Source: Martelella alba (GTDB taxonomy: Bacteria > Pseudomonadota > Gammaproteobacteria > Enterobacterales > Enterobacteriaceae). From it: 39,088 nt of DNA. Below, piece by piece: positions 8,716 through 17,185 of the stretch. The stretch spans positions 1 to 39,088 of the forward strand of contig NZ_SZPQ01000042.1 in NCBI RefSeq assembly GCF_005217455.1, written 5' to 3'. Both the position numbers and the translations under genes were made by a program. Position 1 is the first letter of the stretch. Every line of letters begins with the position of its first letter. The notes below the pieces were generated by a model. The model did not search any database and was not told the origin of the DNA. It worked only from the letters and a program-made list of their open reading frames with translations.

Positions 8716-9984
8716 ATGAGCCAGGATACGGTAATGGACAACAATCTCGACACCGTCGCGCACAGTCAGCCTGCGTCCCTTAAAAGACGTCTGCGCGAAG
8801 TGAACGCCGTCAAAACCCGTCGTTCGCTGTGGCTGATTTCTCCGTTGCTGGCCTTTGTGGTGATCTGTTTCTTAGTGCCTATCGGGGCAATCCTCGGCAA
8901 AAGCGTTCAGAATCCGGAGTTGCGCGACGCCATGCCGCGAACGATTGCCGCGCTGAAAACCTGGGACGGCGCGGCCTTGCCGGACGAAAGCCTGTTTGCC
9001 GCGGTGGGCGATGATCTGGTTGACGCGCGCAAAAGCGGGCGCATCGCCGCGGTAGCCAAGCGCATGAGCTATGAGAGTAGCCGATTTCGCCGTTTGATCA
9101 TCGCCACGCCGAGACATATGCCGACCGAGGGCGGCGATGTCAAGGCGGCGCTTATCGGCGCCCTGCCGGATTGGGGCAAGCTTAGCACCTGGCAAGCCTT
9201 GCGCCGCGCCGCGGCGCCCGTTACACCCTATTATCTGTTGGCGGTTTTCGATCGCAAAGTGGATGTCGATACCGGCAAGATTGAAAAACTGCCGGACGAT
9301 CAGGCGCTGTACGTCAATGTGCTGTTAAGAACGCTATGGATGGCGACGGTGGTGACCCTGCTGTGCGTCGGGCTGGGGTATCCGCTGGCCTATTGGCTGG
9401 CGAAACAGCCCGTGGGACGCGCCAATCTTCTGATGATTATGGTGTTGTTGCCGTTTTGGACATCGCTTATCGTGCGAACCGCCAGTTGGATCGTCTTGCT
9501 GCAATCAGGCGGTCTTATCAACTCCTCGCTGATATGGCTGGGTATTATCGATCATCCCCTTACCCTGGTGTTCAACCGGGTCGGCGTTTATATCTCCATG
9601 ACCCACATTCTCATGCCCTTTATTGTTTTACCGCTTTATGCGGTAATGAAAGGCATTTCGCCCAATTACGTCCGGGCGGCGATATCCCTGGGAGCCCATC
9701 CCTTCAGCGCGTTCTGGCGCGTTTATGTGCCGCAGACCTATGCGGGCGTCACCGCCGGCGCCCTGTTGGTCTTTATGATGGCGATCGGTTATTACGTTAC
9801 CCCCGCCCTGCTTGGCGGTCCGGACGATCAGATGGTCAGCTATTTTGTCGCCTTTTTCACCAATACCACCATGAACTGGGGCATGGCGGCCGCTCTTGGC
9901 ACACAATTGCTGATTATCGTCATGCTGCTGTATATCCTTTATATCCGCGTCACGCGCACATCCGCCGACGCCATCGCGCAGTAA
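8716..9984 (+). CDS. ABC importer permease, PotB-type with enlarged first periplasmic loop
   Basis: A 422-residue inner-membrane permease. The first membrane helix spans about residues 38-60 (SLWLISPLLAFVVICFLVPI). A long, non-hydrophobic periplasmic segment of about 130 residues follows before the remaining helices start near residue 197. Typical PotB is about 275-285 residues, so the size difference is due to this loop. The EAA coupling loop, which contacts the ATPase, is seen in YVRAAISLGAHPFSAFWRVY. The ATG follows GGGAGA. It is followed by the second permease 17 bases downstream. Several proteobacterial PotB-like permeases share the enlarged loop; its role is not known to me. It forms the channel with the partner permease. 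Confidence 0.88.
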   Translation: MSQDTVMDNNLDTVAHSQPASLKRRLREVNAVKTRRSLWLISPLLAFVVICFLVPIGAILGKSVQNPELRDAMPRTIAALKTWDGAALPDESLFAAVGDDLVDARKSGRIAAVAKRMSYESSRFRRLIIATPRHMPTEGGDVKAALIGALPDWGKLSTWQALRRAAAPVTPYYLLAVFDRKVDVDTGKIEKLPDDQALYVNVLLRTLWMATVVTLLCVGLGYPLAYWLAKQPVGRANLLMIMVLLPFWTSLIVRTASWIVLLQSGGLINSSLIWLGIIDHPLTLVFNRVGVYISMTHILMPFIVLPLYAVMKGISPNYVRAAISLGAHPFSAFWRVYVPQTYAGVTAGALLVFMMAIGYYVTPALLGGPDDQMVSYFVAFFTNTTMNWGMAAALGTQLLIIVMLLYILYIRVTRTSADAIAQ

Positions 9985-10001
9985 TTCACCAGGAGGAGCA
10001 A

Positions 10002-10835
10002 ATGACCATGAAACAAAACGGCGCCTTGACGCTTCGCCTGTGGCGGTATTTTTTCAATCTGTACAGCGCGGCGATTCTGCTTTTTCTGGTGATTCCCATC
10101 CTGATTATCGTGCCCCTGTCTTTTAACTCCGGTTCGTTTCTCAGCTACCCATTGAATGGTTTTTCCCTGCGCTGGTATCAAACCTTTTTCCATTCGCAGG
10201 AATGGCTTGATGCGCTGGGCAATAGTCTGATTGTCGCCCCGCTCGCCACATTGTTGGCGACCGTATTGGGCGTGCTGGCCTCCATGGGCCTGGCGCGCAG
10301 CGAGTTTCGCGGCAAAAATCTGGTGATGGCGATTATCATTTCCCCCATGGTGGCGCCGGTGGTTATCGTCGCGGTCGGCATGTTTTTCTTTTTTGCCCGC
10401 GTTTCGTTGCTCAACAGTTACGTCGGGCTGGTGCTGGCCCATGCCTTGCTGGGGGTGCCGTTTGTGGTGATAACCGTTACGGCGGTATTGAAAAGCTACG
10501 ATACGCGCCTGTCGCGGGCGGCAGCCAGTCTCGGCGCGCCGCCGCTGCTGGTGTTCCGTAAAATCACGCTGCCGCTTATCGCACCCGGGGTTTTTTCCGG
10601 CGCGCTGTTCGCCTTTGCGGCGTCATTCGATGAGGTGGTGGTGACACTGTTCCTGGCAAGCCCGCGGCAACGCACGCTGCCCATTCAAATGTTCGCCGGC
10701 ATCCGGGAAAATCTCGACCCCACCATTGCCGCGGCGGCGACGCTGATGATTGGCGCCTCGCTGGTACTGCTGGTGGTCATGGAGTTGCTGCGCCGGCGCG
10801 GCGAGCGCATACGCGCCGGACATCCGTCGTTGTGA
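10002..10835 (+). CDS. ABC importer permease, PotC-type
   Basis: A 277-residue inner-membrane permease with about six helices, starting with AAILLFLVIPILIIVPLSF near residue 24. The EAA loop is DTRLSRAAASLGAPPLLVFRK, followed by a conserved FDEVVVTLFL helix. The reading frame is open much further upstream (from 9336) because it overlaps the first permease out of frame; the true start is the ATG at 10002, directly behind AGGAGGAG and where the family homology begins. It pairs with the PotB-type protein to make the membrane channel of the importer whose ATPase gene is at 3152-4237. Confidence 0.88.
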   Translation: MTMKQNGALTLRLWRYFFNLYSAAILLFLVIPILIIVPLSFNSGSFLSYPLNGFSLRWYQTFFHSQEWLDALGNSLIVAPLATLLATVLGVLASMGLARSEFRGKNLVMAIIISPMVAPVVIVAVGMFFFFARVSLLNSYVGLVLAHALLGVPFVVITVTAVLKSYDTRLSRAAASLGAPPLLVFRKITLPLIAPGVFSGALFAFAASFDEVVVTLFLASPRQRTLPIQMFAGIRENLDPTIAAAATLMIGASLVLLVVMELLRRRGERIRAGHPSL

Positions 10836-10933
10836 CGGACGGCGAAGCTGAACGGGCCTGGCCAGCGGCGGCGCGTTGCCGTAAAGTGGAGACGAAGGGG
10901 ATTGCATGTTTAACCCATTAGCGAGGGACGGAT

Positions 10934-11668
10934 ATGCCGCACAGGAAAACGCTGTTATTGACCGGTGCGAGCCGGGGTATCGGCCATGCCACGGTCAAGT
11001 ATTTCCATGCCGCCGGCTGGCGGATTTTTACCGCGTCGCGCCAAAGCTGGGTGGATGAATGTCCCTGGGCCGAAGGCATGCTCAACCACATTCATCTCGA
11101 TCTGGAGGATATCGACCAATTGGAAAATGCGTTGCCGGCCATCAGGCAACGGCTTGACGGTCGGCTGGACGCGCTGGTGAACAACGCCGGCATCTCGCCG
11201 AAAGACGCGCGCGGCGGCCGGCTGGGTATCCTGCATACCGATTACGCCACGTGGATAAACGTCTTCAATGTGAATCTTTTTGCCACCGCCATCCTGGCCA
11301 AAGGCTTGTTTGATGATCTGAAAGCCGTGCAGGGCGGCATCATCAATGTCACGTCCATCGCCGGCGGCCAGGTTCATCCCTTCGCCGGCGCGGCTTACGC
11401 CGCCTCGAAAGCCGCATTGTCGGCCTTAACCCGGGAAATGGCCCATGAATTCGGCCGGCACGGTATCCGCGTTAACGCCATCGCGCCCGGCGAGATCGAC
11501 ACCGCCATTCTCTCACCCGGCACGGCGGACATCGTTGAACAGGCCGTCCCGCTGGGCCGGTTGGGCAAACCGGAGGAAGTCGCCGCGCTTATCCATTTTC
11601 TCTGTACCTCGGGGGCATCCTACATTAACGGCGCGGAAATCCCCGTCAACGGTGGTCAGCATGTCTGA
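10934..11668 (+). CDS. Short-chain dehydrogenase/reductase (SDR)
   Basis: A 244-residue classical SDR. The nucleotide-binding motif TGASRGIG is at residues 10-17, NNAG at 83-86, and the catalytic triad is S141, Y155 and K159 (YAASK). The C-terminal IRVNAIAPGEIDTAI and YINGAEIPVNGGQH segments are typical. The ATG follows GAGGGA. Its last eight bases overlap the start of the kinase gene, so the two are translationally coupled and very likely in one operon with the phospho-lyase. It could oxidise an alcohol or reduce a ketone or aldehyde belonging to the amino-alcohol pathway inferred here; substrate and cofactor preference (NAD or NADP) cannot be read. Confidence 0.85.
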   Translation: MPHRKTLLLTGASRGIGHATVKYFHAAGWRIFTASRQSWVDECPWAEGMLNHIHLDLEDIDQLENALPAIRQRLDGRLDALVNNAGISPKDARGGRLGILHTDYATWINVFNVNLFATAILAKGLFDDLKAVQGGIINVTSIAGGQVHPFAGAAYAASKAALSALTREMAHEFGRHGIRVNAIAPGEIDTAILSPGTADIVEQAVPLGRLGKPEEVAALIHFLCTSGASYINGAEIPVNGGQHV

Positions 11669-12722
11669 AGCGGCGTTGTTCGGCGCGCCGGAGGCCGATC
11701 CGCCGCCGGTGGACGTTGCGCTGGCGCGCTGTATCCTGCATAAGCAATACGGCCTGACCGGGGTTCTGACGCCTTTGCCGGGTGAGCGCGATCGTAACTT
11801 TCGAGTGACGGGTCCGGATGGCCGGCAATACATGGCGCGGTTTGTGAATGCCGCCGAAACGGCGCCGGAAAGCGATTTTCACACCACGCTGCTGCGCCAT
11901 CTGGCCGGGACGCGCCCGCGGTTGCCCGTACCACGGCTTATCCGCGACCGGGACGGCAATGATAATCCCCGCGCCGTCATCGGCGGACAAGACGTCCCGT
12001 TGCGCGTGGTCACTTATCTCGCCGGCACCCCGCTAAGCCAGCTCGCATGCCCGCCGGCGCTGAGCCAAGCCCTGGGGGCCACCCTCGGCGAGCTTGACCG
12101 GGCGCTGGCGGATTTTCACCATCCGGGCGCCCGGCGCGAACTGCTCTGGGATATCACTTATCCCGAACGGTTGCACGCTATGCTCGACGCCATTGACACT
12201 CCCGCCGCCCGCCGCCGGGTAGAGAACATATTGGCGGATCATGCGCTTGGTATTGCGCCCTACCGGGATAACCTGCCCTGGCAGGTTATCCACAATGATC
12301 TCAATCCGTATAATGTGCTGACCGGCCCCGGACCCAACCCGGTCAGCGGCATCATCGATTTTGGCGATGCGCTACTGGCGCCGCGGATAAACGATTTGGC
12401 GACCGCACTGGCTTATCAGTTGCGGGACGACCACGAACCGTTGCGACTGGCGCTGCCGTTTCTTCGCGCTTATCAGCAAACCTGTCCGCTGACGGCGGCG
12501 GAACTGGCGCTATTGCCCGGGCTTATCGCCACCCGGTTGGCGCTGATTATCACTATCGCGTCCTGGCGGGCGCGCCGTTATCCCGCCAACCGGGATTACC
12601 TGCTGCGCAATGTGCCTCAGGCCTTGCGTAATCTGACGGGGTTTCAGGCCGTTTCCCATGATGTCATCCGCGCCACAGCATTGCATGCGGCCAACGAGGA
12701 ACCAACGAATGCGCAGCGATAG
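11661..12722 (+). CDS. APH-family small-molecule kinase, hydroxylysine-kinase-like
   Basis: A 353-residue aminoglycoside-phosphotransferase-fold kinase. The N-lobe has GERDRNFRV (41-49), the C-lobe the Brenner motif HNDLNPYNVL (H211, D213, N218) and the metal-binding IIDFGD (D233). The FGD variant and the following LAPRINDLATALAY resemble hydroxylysine kinase and related amino-alcohol kinases, not antibiotic kinases. The usual ATP-contacting lysine after the GxxNFxV strand appears as arginine (R60 in YMARF), which is odd. The true start is the ATG at 11661, overlapping the SDR stop; the frame is open further upstream. It overlaps the phospho-lyase gene by 14 bases. I infer ATP-dependent phosphorylation of a hydroxyl group on an amine to make the substrate for the downstream lyase. 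Confidence 0.8.
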   Translation: MSEAALFGAPEADPPPVDVALARCILHKQYGLTGVLTPLPGERDRNFRVTGPDGRQYMARFVNAAETAPESDFHTTLLRHLAGTRPRLPVPRLIRDRDGNDNPRAVIGGQDVPLRVVTYLAGTPLSQLACPPALSQALGATLGELDRALADFHHPGARRELLWDITYPERLHAMLDAIDTPAARRRVENILADHALGIAPYRDNLPWQVIHNDLNPYNVLTGPGPNPVSGIIDFGDALLAPRINDLATALAYQLRDDHEPLRLALPFLRAYQQTCPLTAAELALLPGLIATRLALIITIASWRARRYPANRDYLLRNVPQALRNLTGFQAVSHDVIRATALHAANEEPTNAQR

Positions 12723-13965
12723 CGAACTGCTGGCCGAGCGCCGGCGTCTGCTGGGCGCCGGTTACCGGCTTTTTTACCAAAAGCCTCTGCATCTGGTGCG
12801 GGGCGAAGGCGTATGGCTGTTCGATGCCGAGGGACGCCGCTATCTGGACGCATACAACAATGTGGCGTCGGTGGGGCATTGCCATCCTCGGGTGGTGGCG
12901 GCCATCACCAGACAAGCCGCTACCCTTAACACCCATACCCGCTACCTGCATGAGGCCATTGTGGATTATGCCGCTGAATTACTGCGGACGTTTCCCGATG
13001 CGCTGGACAATCTGACACTGACTTGCAGCGGTAGCGAAGCCAACGATCTCGCCCTACGGATCGCCCGTGACATCACGGGCGGTCATGCCGTTATCGTCAC
13101 GCGCTGGGCCTACCATGGCACCACCAGCGCCATCGCCGGCCTATCGCCTTCGCTCGGGGCGGGTCTTGACCCCGGCGTTCGGCTCATCGACGCGCCGGAC
13201 GGTTATCGCCGGCCCGGCGTCTGGCTTGAAAGTCTCCAACAGGTCTTGGCGGAACTGCGCGTAGAGGGAACGCGCCCGGCCGCTTTACTGCTGGATAGCC
13301 TGTTCTCCAGTGACGGCGTGTTCTACCCGCCGGATGGCGAACTGCGCCGGGCGGCGGAGATGATCCGCGCCGCCGGCGGGCTGTTTATCGCCGATGAGGT
13401 ACAAGCCGGCTTCGGCCGCAGCGGCACCGCGTTTTGGGGATTCGCCCGTCAACAAACGACGCCGGACCTGGTGACGCTCGGGAAGCCCATGGGCAACGGC
13501 CATCCCGTGGCCGGCGTGGTGGGTAAATCAGCGCTGTTTACCGCTTTTGGCGAGCGTCAGCGTTATTTCAACACTTTTGGCGGTAATCCGGTGTCCTGCG
13601 CCGCGGCCCATGCCGTGCTGACGGTATTACGCGAGGAAAAACTGGCCGATAACGCCGAGCGACAGGGCGAATGGCTGCGAGAAGCCTTGCGCCGCCTTGC
13701 CCGACGCCATGCCGTCATCGGCGATATCCGCGGCGTGGGATTGTTTATTGGCGTGGAGCTGGTGGATCCGGCGGGCGACAAGACGCCGGACGGCGCGCTG
13801 GCGGCCGCCGTGGTAAACCTGATGCGCGAACGGGGGGTGTTGATAAGCGCCACCGGACCGCGGGCCAATGTCCTCAAGATCCGCCCGCCGCTGGTTTTCG
13901 CTCGCGAACACGGCGAACTGCTTATCGGGACGCTGGAGGGGGTGTTACAGGATCTGGCGCGATAG
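12709..13965 (+). CDS. Class III PLP enzyme, AGXT2L-type amine-phosphate phospho-lyase
   Basis: A 418-residue class III PLP protein. Its key segment runs DEVQAGFGRSGTAFWGF (from D229), then PDLVTLGKPMGNGHPVAGVV with the PLP lysine K259. A second block is RYFNTFGGNPVSCAAAHAVL. These blocks match ethanolamine-phosphate and 5-phosphohydroxylysine phospho-lyases (AGXT2L1 and AGXT2L2 in animals; aminopropanol-phosphate lyase in enterobacteria) better than true transaminases. Such enzymes release ammonia and phosphate and leave an aldehyde. I chose the ATG at 12709, with GAGGAA before it, over an in-frame ATG at 12658 inside the kinase gene. The overlap with the kinase gene strongly supports paired function. 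The tail overlaps the convergent GntR gene by 44 bases. A plain transaminase role remains possible. Confidence 0.82.
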   Translation: MRSDSELLAERRRLLGAGYRLFYQKPLHLVRGEGVWLFDAEGRRYLDAYNNVASVGHCHPRVVAAITRQAATLNTHTRYLHEAIVDYAAELLRTFPDALDNLTLTCSGSEANDLALRIARDITGGHAVIVTRWAYHGTTSAIAGLSPSLGAGLDPGVRLIDAPDGYRRPGVWLESLQQVLAELRVEGTRPAALLLDSLFSSDGVFYPPDGELRRAAEMIRAAGGLFIADEVQAGFGRSGTAFWGFARQQTTPDLVTLGKPMGNGHPVAGVVGKSALFTAFGERQRYFNTFGGNPVSCAAAHAVLTVLREEKLADNAERQGEWLREALRRLARRHAVIGDIRGVGLFIGVELVDPAGDKTPDGALAAAVVNLMRERGVLISATGPRANVLKIRPPLVFAREHGELLIGTLEGVLQDLAR

Positions 13966-14620
13966 TCGCGAAAAACGCCGTCATCATCCGGTTGCCGTCA
14001 TCGATATCCCCTTGCATGGCATCGCGCGCGGCCATGGCGTCCCCGGCGCGCAGCGCCTGATAAAGCGCTTCATGGCGGCCAAGATCCAGGGGTTTGGCCG
14101 ACCAGGCGCAAACCCGGGCCATCAAGGGACCGGCGCGCATCCACAGCATATCGATCATCTTTACCAGCAGTGGCAAGCGGGCGCTGCCCGCCACCAGTAG
14201 ATGGAACTCGCCGTTGAGACGCAAGGCCTCTTCCGAACAGCCGCTCTCGGCGGCCTGACGGTGCAACCGGAGATTTTCCGCAAGCCGGCGCAGCTCCTCT
14301 TCGCTTATCCGCTCCGCCGCCGTTTGTGCGCCGAGTCCTTCCAGTTCAAGGCGCAATTGACGGATTTCAGCGTATTGGGCGGCGCTTAATCGCGGCACGC
14401 GGATATCTTTCGGCGTGCGCATCTCCAGCGCCTGCTCTTTGGCCAGTTGCAGGATAGCGTCGCGCACCGGCGTGACGCTGGTGCCCAGTTGGGCGGCCAA
14501 TTCCCGGATACGCAGCGGGGAATCCGGCAAAAAACGGCCGGTTATCAACGCCTCGCGCAGCGAAGCGTACACACTGCCGCCCAAACCGACATGCGCGATG
14601 GTGCTTATGGGGTAACTCAT
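13922..14620 (-). CDS. GntR-family regulator, FadR/FCD subfamily
   Basis: A 232-residue GntR regulator. The winged helix covers about residues 12-75 (SVYASLREALITGRF, then LAAQLGTSVTPVRDAILQL). The all-helical FCD effector domain follows, with its metal-ligand type residues in FHLLVAGSA and the later RHEALYQALRAGD. A TTG at 14635 in the same frame is a poorer start than the ATG at 14620, which has AAGG six bases before it. The gene is convergent with and overlaps the phospho-lyase by 44 bases. FCD proteins bind carboxylic or amino acids, so it probably senses the substrate or product of the island and represses it. A TATGATGCAT motif lies just upstream. Confidence 0.85.
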   Translation of the reverse strand: MSYPISTIAHVGLGGSVYASLREALITGRFLPDSPLRIRELAAQLGTSVTPVRDAILQLAKEQALEMRTPKDIRVPRLSAAQYAEIRQLRLELEGLGAQTAAERISEEELRRLAENLRLHRQAAESGCSEEALRLNGEFHLLVAGSARLPLLVKMIDMLWMRAGPLMARVCAWSAKPLDLGRHEALYQALRAGDAMAARDAMQGDIDDGNRMMTAFFATIAPDPVTPPPASR

Positions 14621-14867
14621 CCGATACCTTGGCAAGAAAGATCAGCCCTTATGATGCATGAAATCGCATCGGGCCGGTAGCCTCTCACGCCGGGGGGACG
14701 TAATATTGCGGCGCCGACGGAAAACCGGCGTCGTCGTCCCCACGTCCCCAACGCCCAAACGACTTGGTTGCGGGAAGCAATAATGCTGTATGATGGGCGG
14801 ACATCCCTGGTGAAAGACGTTCCGACGCCATTATCCAGCCATTCCTTTTTACAAGGTCACAGCATCG

Positions 14868-15455
14868 GTGCAAACGTTCGATACGCCACGGCTACTTCTC
14901 AGGCCGGTCAGGGCCACAGATCTGGCGGATCTTTTCCGGATCTACGGCGACCCGGAAACCCAGCGCTTTAATCCTTCCGGACCTTATCCCAGCCGGGAGC
15001 ATGCCCGCGAGGTGCTGCATCGCTGGCTGTCGCATTGGCAAACCGAGGGCTTTGGCCATTGGGCGATTTCATTGAAAAGCGAGGCCGACAGACTTGTGGG
15101 CTTTGGCGGGTTGGCCCTGCGCGACTTCGCCGGACAACGGATCGTTAATCTCGGGTATCGGCTGGAGACCGGCGTTTGGGGGCAAGGCATCGCCACCGAG
15201 TTCGCCAATGCCTCCCTGGACGCCGGCTTCAGTCACGGCATGGCGCGTATCTGGGCCACGGTGCGCGACAACCACCTCGCATCGCAAAAGGTGCTGCTCA
15301 AGGCGGGAATGGTCATGATCGCCCAGGTTCATGACATCCCAGGGGCCGCGCCCAGTCTGCTATTTCAAAAAACCCGGCAAGCCTGGTTGAACTCCGCCGG
15401 CCAGGCCGGCGCCAGGTTCAGGAATCAAGCCGCCAGCGGCCCAGCAGACGGATAA
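14868..15455 (+). CDS. GNAT-family N-acetyltransferase (RimJ/RimL-like)
   Basis: A 195-residue acetyltransferase of the RimJ/RimL type. It begins TPRLLLRPVRATDLADLFRIY and has the acetyl-CoA region LGYRLETGVWGQGIATEF (about 98-115), then the DNHLASQKVLLKAGM segment (about 134-148). The start is a GTG at 14868 with AAGG eleven bases before it, so translation may be modest. The gene overlaps the convergent modB-like gene by 38 bases. Members acetylate small amines, amino acids or protein N-termini; the substrate here is not known. The C-terminal 25 residues after the GNAT core look like read-through into the overlap and may not be structured. Confidence 0.8.
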   Translation: MQTFDTPRLLLRPVRATDLADLFRIYGDPETQRFNPSGPYPSREHAREVLHRWLSHWQTEGFGHWAISLKSEADRLVGFGGLALRDFAGQRIVNLGYRLETGVWGQGIATEFANASLDAGFSHGMARIWATVRDNHLASQKVLLKAGMVMIAQVHDIPGAAPSLLFQKTRQAWLNSAGQAGARFRNQAASGPADG

Positions 15456-16200
15456 AAATCAGCAGCAACGCCGCCAGCGCCAGTAATAGCAGGGCGCACG
15501 CCACCGCCGCGCCGGTATCGCCGGTGGCCAGGTTCAAGAACACGGCAATCGGCAGCGTTTCAGTGCGCATCCGGGTGGCCCCGGCCACCAGCAGCGTCGC
15601 GCCGAATTCACCCAAGGCCCGCGACCAGCCCATCACCGCGCCGGTGACGATACCGCGCGCCGCCAGCGGTAACTCAATGGTAAACCAGATGCGCACCGGC
15701 GATGCGCCCAGCGTCGACGCCGCCTGGACATAGCGTGGATCCACCGCGATAAAAGCCACTTTGGCCGCCTGTATCATCACCGGGGCGGCGACGAACACCT
15801 GCGCGACGATGATACCGGCCGGCGAAAACAGTACCGCCAGGCCCCAATGGCCAAGCATGCCGCCGGCCAGACCGGGAGAAAACAGCAACAGCAGGCCGAC
15901 GCCGGCCACCAACGGCGGCATGGCCAAGGGGAGATCCAATAACACGGTCACCGCCGTTCTGCCCGGAAACCCGACACGGGTCATCAGCCAGGCGGTGGGG
16001 ATGGCCAGCAACATTGACGCGCCCAGCGCCAACAAAGAACTGCGCAACGATAAACCTAAAGCAAACAGCACTTCCGGCGAGCGAATCATGGCCATCAGAT
16101 CGGATAACGACAGATGCGAACAGAGCGCGACGATCACGCCGCCGATAAACAGGACCATCGCCAATAGCGGCACAAAACAAAGCGCGCGCAACGGCAGCAT
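15418..16200 (-). CDS. modB: ModB-like ABC permease (molybdate/tungstate-type oxyanion uptake)
   Basis: A 260-residue inner-membrane permease with about six helices, of the ModB/CysT/WtpB family. The EAA loop is YVQAASTLGASPVRIWFTI, followed by GWSRALGEFGATLLVAG, which is diagnostic for molybdate and sulfate permeases. It lies 41 bases downstream of the ModA-like gene and is in the same transcript. No ATPase gene (modC) follows: the next gene is the convergent GNAT gene. The system would have to borrow an ATPase from elsewhere or be incomplete. Confidence 0.85.
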   Translation of the reverse strand: MLPLRALCFVPLLAMVLFIGGVIVALCSHLSLSDLMAMIRSPEVLFALGLSLRSSLLALGASMLLAIPTAWLMTRVGFPGRTAVTVLLDLPLAMPPLVAGVGLLLLFSPGLAGGMLGHWGLAVLFSPAGIIVAQVFVAAPVMIQAAKVAFIAVDPRYVQAASTLGASPVRIWFTIELPLAARGIVTGAVMGWSRALGEFGATLLVAGATRMRTETLPIAVFLNLATGDTGAAVACALLLLALAALLLIFIRLLGRWRLDS

Positions 16201-16241
16201 AATCTAGCCGGCTCCGGAACATCTTGCGGTAAAAATCGCCA

Positions 16242-17036
16242 TTAGCGGGCCGGCAGCGGCGGAAAACCGGCGTTGGCGAGCGCGGCCTTACCCTGCGGCG
16301 ACGCCAGCAGGGCAACGAAACGCCGGGCGTCGTCAGGATGGACGGAGCTGTTTAACACCGCCGCGCCCACCACTTCCGGCTGATAGACATTCGGCGGCAG
16401 CGGCACAGCGACAAGCTTGCCGGCATTCTTCATGACATCGTGCGGTCCGATAATGGCGGCATCGACATCGCCGTTAACCACATACATTGTCAGTTGGCTC
16501 ATCGTCAGCGCCCGGGTGACGACATTGGCTAAAATGGCTTCGCGCTTATCGCTGTGGCTGAGAATTTCCTCGGCGGTCCGGCCCAACGCCATGGCCTTCG
16601 GATCGCCCAGCGCAATGCGCACGCCCGGTTTAGCCAGATCATCGAAGCGGGTAATCCGTTCCCGCGCCGATTTGTTCACCGCCAGCACTGCCGCGTGCTC
16701 GGCGAGGGGTTGGCTGGAGGCCACGGCGCCGTCGCGTTGCAACGTCTCGATATCAGGCATTGCCCCGGCGACAAACACATCGCCGGCGCGCGTCGCCAGG
16801 ATGCGCGCCGCCATCTGGCCGGAGCCGCCATATTCCACCACCACCGGTTGGCCGGTTTCCTGCCGATAACGTTCGGCAAGGGTTTCAATCGCCGGCCGCA
16901 ACGCCGCGCCGGCATAAACATGCAGTGGCTCCGCGGCAAAACCCGATATAGCGCCGATCGCCGCCAGACAGGCCGCTAACGCCGCCAGACGCCGTAATGC
17001 GCCGGTAAACCGGCGTCTGTTTTCCCCTGATTCCAT
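16242..17036 (-). CDS. modA: ModA-like periplasmic molybdate/tungstate-binding protein
   Basis: A 264-residue precursor. A twin-arginine-free Sec-type signal covers about residues 1-35 (positive NRRRF, then LRRLAALAACLAAIGAI, cleavage near FAA). The mature protein shows the ModA fold: LHVYAGAALRPAIETLAERY, VVVEYGGSGQMAARIL, DVFVAGAMPDIE, RIALGDPKAMALG and DAAIIGPHDVM. I start at the ATG at 17036, behind AGGAG; an upstream ATG in frame at 17189 would add 51 residues over the promoter. A ModE-type operator lies about 80 bases upstream, favouring molybdate as ligand. It forms an operon with the permease gene. Confidence 0.85.
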   Translation of the reverse strand: MESGENRRRFTGALRRLAALAACLAAIGAISGFAAEPLHVYAGAALRPAIETLAERYRQETGQPVVVEYGGSGQMAARILATRAGDVFVAGAMPDIETLQRDGAVASSQPLAEHAAVLAVNKSARERITRFDDLAKPGVRIALGDPKAMALGRTAEEILSHSDKREAILANVVTRALTMSQLTMYVVNGDVDAAIIGPHDVMKNAGKLVAVPLPPNVYQPEVVGAAVLNSSVHPDDARRFVALLASPQGKAALANAGFPPLPAR

Positions 17037-17116
17037 GATAAAACTCCTGGTCGCCGCAAAAGAAGCCTGGCCGGATATCGGACTAGGCGTCAAGTCGCTA
17101 TCGTGAAAGTGGTTGT

Positions 17117-17140
17117 CGTTATGTAGGATAATATATATCG
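17117..17140. promoter_or_regulatory. Candidate ModE operator upstream of modAB
   Basis: Read towards modA the 24-base site starts CGATATATA and ends CCTACATAACG. The inverted arms CGTTATGTA and TATATATCG flank a six-base centre on the plus strand. As I recall the Escherichia coli modA operator, the length is the same and the CCTACATAACG half is identical. ModE with bound molybdate would repress here. The site is also just downstream of the araC stop. Confidence 0.7.
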
Positions 17141-17185
17141 AAAGCAGCGCAGCGGAAAAGATGTCGCCGGCATTTAACCGCGCGT

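Noticed and set aside
9336-10001. Upstream extension of the second permease reading frame (to a 499-residue protein)
   Set aside because: It overlaps the first permease in another frame, has no membrane-protein or family character, and the strong AGGAGGAG with an ATG at 10002 marks the true start.
11445-11660. Upstream extension of the kinase reading frame
   Set aside because: It lies within the SDR gene out of frame and is Arg/Ser/Pro-rich nonsense; kinase homology begins after the ATG at 11661.
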